Assembly: GCA_037179515.1 (NCBI GenBank)
Contig: JAXCGZ010002349.1
Location: forward strand, 1 to 64,000
Source of the DNA: Halocaridina rubra
Lineage: Eukaryota > Arthropoda > Malacostraca > Decapoda > Atyidae
Length of the DNA: 64,000 bases
Reading direction: 5' to 3'
In this document: piece by piece, positions 39,277 to 64,000 of the stretch
How positions within the stretch are numbered: the stretch's first letter is position 1
Layout of the letters: every line of letters starts with the position of its first letter
The notes under the pieces: generated by a model
What the model saw: the letters and a program-made list of their open reading frames with translations, nothing else
Database searches by the model: none
What the model was told of the DNA's origin: nothing
Made by a program: the position numbers and the translations under genes

Positions 39277-41025
39277 GTTATTAGACTTTGTATTATGAAT
39301 TTCTGTTATTCCTTGTGATATGTAGATATAGGTAACAAGTATGGATGTGCACTTTAAGCAGTTTCATGCGTTTTGCCTAAAACACACACTGTAAGTGTGC
39401 ATATTAGTGTGTAAACAAAGCATTTGCACTATTAGAATAGTCCTGTCCAATACTGATATTTTTGAGACTGGTAGAATGGTCTTTATCTGATTGAGCCCAC
39501 TGCCTTAAATCCCAAGCCTCATGCTGTGTCCACCCCCATAATGGGGATTAACAGTGATACAAAACATGAAGATTGACAGTCAGGAACAATGGCAACCGAG
39601 TCTAACATATTTAATAGGAGGAAGTCATGTAATCATTATTTATTTTTACTGGTTACGATGGTCATCTTTTTAATTGTTCTTATAGTTGGTGTTTAAGTAT
39701 TAACCAAGCATGCATTGCATTTTTCATTTTTTCCAAAACGGAAACCCCGTGAATGAAATACATAGCCATGTTCTGTTGTTATAGGTACAGTATACTGTAA
39801 TGTCATATGTTATCTTTACCTTCTATACCCTTGGAGTTTCTTGGAACTTTTATTTTAAGAGATAAAGGATATACTTGCTGTAAGATGGTAACAGTTAAAG
39901 AAGAGACTAGAATGGCTGATATCTCAAAAAAGTTTCAGAAGAATATAGAATACATGACTAAGTAGATACAGTACACTTGATAACAATTTAACATCTTTCT
40001 TTTTGGTAGCTTACAAGACAATACAATAGCTTATTCAAGTATGCCATTTCTGTTCTGCTATTGCCTTTTTATTTATAGGACAATCCTTTGATTAAGCTGT
40101 GTGTGGTTCTTTGCAATTTGGACACATGATACGCTCCTTGGAGCATTACAGTCCTTTATCTCATGGGCTTGGCTGCACTTGGAGGAGCATTGGAGCAATG
40201 GAAAGATATAGGGCAATCATTACAGGTTTGGTAGTATCTATTCATAATGACCAATACTCAAAAGTCAAAAAGCTTATGCGCATTAAGGATTTCTATTGTT
40301 CTTTGTAGCCTGTACTGTTCAGCCAATACATTGGATGGTAAGGGTAGAAATGAATTACAACGCATGTAAGAGAGAACAGTAGTAACTTAATTACGGACAC
40401 AGAAGACTGCAAGCTAATATTTGGATATTTATCAAATGGTGCTAATGGGCTTTGTGTAAACACTGCCACCAGACAGTTATCATCAATCAGGACGTTTTCA
40501 ATAGACATACTCCAGCAGTTGCCATTACAGTAAAAAAAAAAATCACCAAACTCCTAGGCTACATCAGATAAAGATGAGATTTAGAAGTACAAAATGCCTA
40601 TAACAGCTACGTACACAGATGGATATGTATTCCACAAGGTTTTCAATGTTACAGCAAAATGCAGAAGACAATACATATTAACTGGCAAAGAATGCCTGAA
40701 GATAGATAATACAATCTGAGAAGAATTAAATGATGACCCTCTCAACTAGAAAAATAATACTTACATGACTTCGTGTCAAAAATTATTCCTGCCTTCGTAA
40801 GTAGTTAGTGATAGACCATTGCAGCCTGTCTGAAAACATTAGATATTGCACAGTACTCCTATTTTAATAGTATAATTGCTTTATTTTTGCACTAAGATGT
40901 GCAAACAGTTACAGTGTGTGCTTTAGGTGATACACATGATTTGCCTGAAGTACACATTCATACTTGTTACCTATATCTACCTGCCATTACGAAAACAGAC
41001 ATTTAAAATTATAAAATCTAATAAC
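39277..41025. repeat. Long inverted repeat pair (arms about 175 bp)
   Basis: 39277-39450 and the reverse complement of 40852-41025 align across their length (shared: GTAGATATAGGTAACAAGTA; CACACACTGTAA; GTTATTAGA). The 1.4 kb between has no recognised coding. It could be a TIR element or an inverted duplication. Lies between the two genes. Confidence 0.6.
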
Positions 41026-41380
41026 CCCTGAGAATCTGATGTTAGTACATTAATGTAAAACTATATATTTAATAAATTAGCAGAAAAAATTTACAGAATA
41101 ATGTCATATTAAAATTTTGGAATATTAAACAAACATAACTAGAGGGAGAATACGCTAGGATCACTACAAAGATGATTATAGCTGAAAATGAAGTGACTCC
41201 ATATATCCCACCAAGGATTTTTTTTCTCCAAAATGTGGAATAAGAACACAAGACCTGATGACTGGGAACTGGGAGTCTTTGCAAAGAGAGCTGAAGTAAT
41301 TGAGTGTTTAAAGGAAATATTCTAACATTGGTTAAGACTATTCTATATGCTCATTCTCAGTAGGTTATATCAACACCAAA

Positions 41381-41530
41381 TATTCTTGGATATTCGTTAC
41401 ACATCTTTCAATATCCCTTCACAGCTGACAAGTCACAACACTTGCCATCTGTTTCTCTTTTTTCTTCGTGACCAAGCCCGATGACGGCAGACTTTTATAT
41501 AATTTTTTTGCCTGTCCTGGTGTTGCAATC

Positions 41531-41537
<7 letters not shown>
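41381..41537 (+). repeat. Dispersed repeat C, copy 2
   Basis: Starts TATTCTTGGATATTCGTTAC, ends CCTGTCCTGGTGTTGCAATC followed by (TA)n at about 41538-41572, so the same end adjoins a TA tract as in copy 1. Confidence 0.65.
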
Positions 41538-41574
<37 letters not shown>

Positions 41575-41578
<4 letters not shown>

Positions 41579-42718
41579 TGAGCCCACATATTACGCACTT
41601 TTTCATAATGTGATTTTAAATGTGCGAATTAGGAAAATATTAAATTAAGAAAATAATCATGTAACAGGTAATATGAATGTGGCATGCAGTAAACATAGCA
41701 TGAAGTGAGTCAGCAAAGTATGTGTTAATCATGTGCATGCATCTACTAGTGGCGGCAGCCAAATTTCTCGGTCTGTCTTGCACTGGCCGAAGGCACAACC
41801 GTTCTCACTACAATTGCCAAGTTTTTGTATATAATTTTTTTTCATTCGATTTACTAATAGACAAAATCAAAATTCAAAATTTCACTATATATACAATTCT
41901 CCTCCAGTACTTGTCTCTGATACAGTCGTCGATTTCATATCGAATGGATATCACCTTGAAGGTGGTAAGAAAAAATAATAGATCAAAGGAGTTTGAGAGA
42001 AAGTCATCATCGCAATCTTGTTACCTGTCCCTCTTTAAAACATAACAGCCCAATCATATTAACTTTCAGTGTCATATTTTCAACACATGATCTGTCCATT
42101 CCTCTTCTCTTCAATATAAAAAACCTATGAAATATATCATAAACTAATGTTTTGCGTGTTATATATAAATGCTGAATTAATGATACTCTTACTTGGAAAC
42201 ACATTATGAGCCTCTCAAATTTTTAATAGAACATACAAACTAGTGGCTTACAGTATGGTAAATTGAAAATACGGTAGAGTATAACTTACCTATAAAATGT
42301 GGTGCTGCAGCTGAACTATTTCAAAATTCACTTGGAAATAAATGAACTTGTTGGGTCGGGTACTATTTGGTGCGGCCCTTTTGGTTCCATGAATGCCGCC
42401 TTTACTAAATAAGAAATATGTAAATTAACACTACCCTAGCCTAACCAAAGCAGCTTGGTGCCAAATAGCAAAGCCAAAACAGTTTAGCTATAAAAGTAGA
42501 GGCACCAACTAGTCCCTTTCCAAACTTGTCAGTATTTGTTTGTGAATCAAATAGTTAGTTTTACAGGAAATTAATTTTTGAAATTGTCGGTGGATTACAT
42601 GCACATACAAATGCATTTTTTTTTTTGAGACATGATATGGTAAGCTTAAGGATACAAAATGAAATTAATACAGAACGTGACAATAATGAAAGATGGTAAA
42701 ATAACTATACTAAAATAT
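41575..42718. other. RPB3 exon B 3'UTR and downstream intergenic sequence
   Basis: No canonical minus-strand AATAAA in the first 600 bases; ATTAAA at about 42222-42227 is the best candidate. Confidence 0.4.
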
Positions 42719-60972
<18,254 letters not shown>

Positions 60973-61318
60973 CTGAAACAAAATTTTAAATACTTTGTAA
61001 TTTATTAATTGTTGATTGTAAATAAAACAAACTGCTAAACTCTGAGATCATAAAATATTACTAGGTTTAGCAAATATAAAATCTGAACATTTTATGGCCA
61101 ATATCATTTCTCCTAATGAAAAAAATTTACCTGAATTTTTTTGGCACGCAACATTGTAAAAGTACAGTACTAAACATATTTTTGACAATACAGTATTCCA
61201 TATATCAGTACAAGAAGGTGTAATACAATGCAGCATCTAATCAGGGTGAGAAAGAATTTGGTTGCATCATTAGCTTAGTTACATCGGAATTATAAAAAAT
61301 TCAATAGCTTTATTATGT

Positions 61319-61385
61319 ACAGTCAGTCTTCGACTTACGATCTATGGGACTTACAGCTGTTCGACTTTACGACTGCCACTGTATT
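61319..61385 (+). mobile_element. Tigger-like terminus (left end only)
   Basis: ACAGTCAGTCTTCGACTTAC and GTTCGACTTTACGACTGC are the classical Tigger-type end (CAGTCGxxCTCGACTTACG). No right end was found before the SINE at 61795. Confidence 0.5.
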
Positions 61386-61555
61386 GACGAATTCAAGTAG
61401 CATGATCCAAGATAACAAAGTTGTTTCCAGGTAATCACAAACAATGCATCCAATACAAATCAGTAGCGCAAACTGCAAATGGATATGTAAATTTCCATCC
61501 TGGATATTTCATAACTTTCATGAGCTTTTTCAACCCTTGTAAGTGCTAATTTGGA

Positions 61556-61690
61556 TTGTTATCTACAAGGAAACAATATCTACACCATACATTGGTTTGT
61601 TGTCTACAAGGAAAAAGTATCTACACCGTAAAATTTTTATTTTGGAATGATATCTACATAGTAAAACATAGTAACATACATATAATATAA
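61556..61690. repeat. Degenerate tandem repeat (about 50 bp, 2-3 units)
   Basis: GTTATCTACAAGGAAACAAT ATCTACACC recurs as GTTGTCTACAAGGAAAAAGT ATCTACACC and, weaker, GATATCTACATAGT. Confidence 0.6.
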
Positions 61691-61794
61691 AGAAAATATA
61701 ATTAAAATATTAAAAAAAATTTCTATTATTATATTCTAGCGCTAAACAGCACGTACACTGGCTAAAAATGAAATCTACGTACCAAAATATAATA

Positions 61795-61957
61795 ATGGGT
61801 ATTCGTCTGCCGGAGCAAGCCCCAACCCCCTACTGTGGTGCCCAACACAGCAGTACCTGCCAGGAAACAGCTTAAACTCTCGGTCTTGGACGGGAACCGA
61901 TCTTTTGACCTCGTGAATGCGAAGCCAGCGCATTACCACTGTACTAGCCAGCGTAAT
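61795..61957 (-). repeat. tRNA-derived SINE-like element
   Basis: On the minus strand TGGCTAGTACAGTGG (61950-61936, A box) and GATCGGTTCCCGTCC (61902-61888, B box) stand about 35 bases apart, with CTGGCTTCGCAT between, as in a tRNA-Ala-like anticodon arm. The arms do not pair well enough for a functional tRNA. A tRNA-unrelated part follows to about 61795. Confidence 0.6.
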
Positions 61958-62119
61958 AACATATATATAATGTAGAGAAAATGTAATGATAATATTAAAA
62001 TATTTTCTATTAATTATATTTTAGCAATAAATAGCGCATACATCGGCTAAAAATCCTAAATAGAGGTCAGGAGTTTCTTTTCTCTTCATCCGCCAACAGA
62101 AGTTGTTAAGTGCGACTAA

Positions 62120-63030
62120 TATGTTCATTGACTGCAACCTCTCATTTTTTTCAATATACGAATCTTCTCATCAAGCCAGGATCTTTCAGTTCCTTCCATA
62201 TGTGCTCTGGTGTCAGGAGTGATGTAATATTGCTGATGATTTATGGAAATATGACAAAAATCGAGTTGGTTTAAATTTGAGTAAGCTGGCCATTCGTCGG
62301 AATGAATTATTGAGCCTTCAGCGACTTCCCTCTTAATAATTGGTTGAAGTGTATCACAGTTTCTTCTTTGAACGTAAAATATCAGCAATCTGAATCTTTC
62401 TTCAAACCGAACACCCATGGATCATCAATACATCTTCCATGGTTACGGTTATTGTCCACTTCAGCTCCATTGTCTGTTGAATTTGGAGCCCAGTCTCCTT
62501 GCAACATTTGGCCTTTTTATTTTAGTTTTGCCATCCTGCAAAGTGTGTTTCATCAATTTGCGCAGGCTCTTCTTCAGTGCCTACCATTTGACCACAATTC
62601 TGGACTGCAACAATTGCTTTACAAATTTCTCTGCACATGTTGCTTCAGCACCTCTACCAGTTAAACTTTAAACCAGATCATAAGAGAGGTCTTGTATAAA
62701 ATAAAAGATAAATTCTGAAATGGGGCAAAGAGAAAGCTTGCAATTTTGTTTGTTATTTAAATCTGTGTAGTGGAAAATTCATTGCCTCTGCGAATGGAAC
62801 AAAAAGTATGACATCCACTGTTTCTGCAACAAGGAACGGGCATAAATTCGCCATTTCGTCTTCCTTTCCGAGCGTCCTTCATCTAGCCGGCACATCGATA
62901 GCACAGTGAAACACTTTGTTTTTCATCCAAAAGTCTATGTCTTCTTAAAAATGCTAGTGCCTTAGTTTTGTCGCTGATTTCTGTGCAGAATTCTTTTGCG
63001 AGAATCTTAAGGGCTGTGTCAATGACTAAA
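62120..63030 (-). pseudogene. Merlin (ISXO2-like) transposase relic
   Basis: Minus-strand pieces, upstream to downstream: RNGEFMPVPCCRNSGCHTF (zinc-ribbon-like), EEPAQIDETHFAG (first catalytic D), DNGAEVDNNRNHGRC, then an open frame with IIHSDEWPAYSNL (second D) and HMEGTERSWLDEKIRILKKM (E). The order and motifs are those of the ISXO2/Merlin DDE domain. Multiple stops and frameshifts occur in the N-terminal two thirds. The plus-strand frames over it are shadows. Confidence 0.8.
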
Positions 63031-63034
63031 ATAT

Positions 63035-63420
63035 TATTGAGGATTTATGGAGGTTAGGAGGAATTAAGAAAGGTAGAGGACTGGCCTATCTTTGAAATCT
63101 AGGTAACAAAGTAGATAACAAGCATAGTCTTGGAAATTAGGTAACAAACTAGCTTTCTTCTTGTTAGAAGGAGTTAAGAAAGTAGATAACAAGCATAACT
63201 TTGGAATTTAGGTAACAAACTATATTTCTTGTTGTTAGGAGGATTGGCCTATCTTTGAAATCTAGGTAGCAAGCATGTCTTTGGAAATAAGGTAACAAAC
63301 TAGCTTTCATGTTGTAGATCACATACCAAAGTAGATTCATGACAAGTAGATAACAATGTAGGGTGTAGATTACATACCAAAGTAGATTCATGACACGTAG
63401 ACAACAAGCCAAAGTAGCAC
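63035..63420. repeat. Degenerate interspersed tandem repeats
   Basis: Motifs GTAGATAACAAGCATA, TTGGAAATTAGGTAACAAAC, GGCCTATCTTTGAAATCTAG and CATACCAAAGTAGATTCATG each recur two to four times in shuffled order. No coding sense on either strand. Confidence 0.7.
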
Positions 63421-63424
63421 CCCC

Positions 63425-64000
63425 CTGTATTTATGCACACACATTCTAACATGAATCCTCTGTTGATAGTTCAGCGAGATATGACCATGGTGGTGTGAAT
63501 AGGAACACAAAAGCTACTCACACAGCTGAGAATTATCATGTGTTGGGTAATGGCTATTGACAACTAACTACACCCACAGTTGGAAAATGAGAATAGCCTC
63601 ATCCTTATGGTTGTCCAGTGGGTTTGTATGTTTTCAGCATTCAGTATTTTCATATCCCTTAACAAACTGTTAAATTTCGATATTTTTCCCCAACTTAAAA
63701 CAACGAATTCATATGCTTTCCTGCATTACTGATGTAGGAGGGCAATAAAACGATCACAAAAGTAGCTACTTTCAATAGAAATAAAGATCAAAACTGTTGA
63801 ATAATCGTCAAAAACGAATGGAAAATCATAATGTCAATTATAAATTAATAGGTGTGAAAGTAAACACACCATATGTCCTTTACAAAGATGCACAGGATAT
63901 ACTAGCATAGCTTGAGTTAGATTAGGAATGGTTAGGTTGGATAGTTAGGAATAATTTTCAAAGTCTGAAGGTCTGATTCGTTCAAAGCACTTGAAATAAA
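63425..64000. other. Right-edge stretch without recognised feature
   Basis: A TTAGG-like stretch at about 63915-63945 (GGTTAGGTTGGATAGTTAGG). The missing RPB3 first exon was looked for here and not found. Confidence 0.5.

Noticed and set aside
62344..62671. Plus-strand frames of 106 and 84 codons
   Set aside because: Antisense shadows of the Merlin transposase relic.

Overview
The window looks like nuclear DNA of an arthropod, most likely a decapod crustacean. This is inferred from AT-rich intron-containing genes, very long (TA)n and (GA/CT)n microsatellites, scattered TTAGG-like (AGGTTAGGTT) stretches, and dense relics of Tigger/pogo, hAT, Merlin, mariner-like and non-LTR elements. The species cannot be told from sequence alone.

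Two cellular genes are supported, and they converge tail to tail. On the + strand, 14516-35838 encodes in 11 coding exons a 429-residue orthologue of POLDIP3/SKAR, an mRNA-export and translation adaptor. It has an N-terminal UAP56-binding-like motif, repeated DAR motifs and a C-terminal RRM. A candidate Inr+DPE core promoter lies just upstream, and a 3'UTR exon begins near 37443. On the - strand, 60972 down to 42719 encodes RPB3 (POLR2C), the alpha-like subunit of RNA polymerase II; its first exon (about 28 residues) lies beyond the right edge. RPB3 has two complete, in-phase, diverged versions of its last coding exon (51179-51360 and 42719-42900). They predict two polymerase subunit isoforms with different C-terminal helices. 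This is the most interesting observation in the window.

Layout: 1-10660 is gene-free, with microsatellites, a Tigger transposase relic (about 2190-3110), a palindromic MITE (about 5519-5605) and non-LTR 3' fragments. 10757-13840 is a nearly complete but frameshifted EN-RT non-LTR retrotransposon, followed by a second retroelement tail. 14451-38200 is POLDIP3, whose introns carry several DNA-transposon relics: a 1.4 kb element with repeat-rich TIRs and a MITE nested in it, Tigger-type elements, a hAT element with a perfect 8-bp target duplication, and a 52-bp minisatellite. 38210-42700 is intergenic, with a mariner-like relic and a long inverted repeat. 42719-60972 is RPB3, whose introns hold at least five TA-flanked Tigger-type elements, some nested and some with internal satellite-like arrays. 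60973-64000 holds a Tigger-type end, a tRNA-like SINE, a Merlin transposase relic and degenerate tandem repeats.

The two genes act at successive steps of mRNA production (transcription by Pol II; export and translation via SKAR). There is no sequence evidence that they are co-regulated. Exon limits were set by hand from splice consensus, reading phase and remembered family similarity; no search was run.
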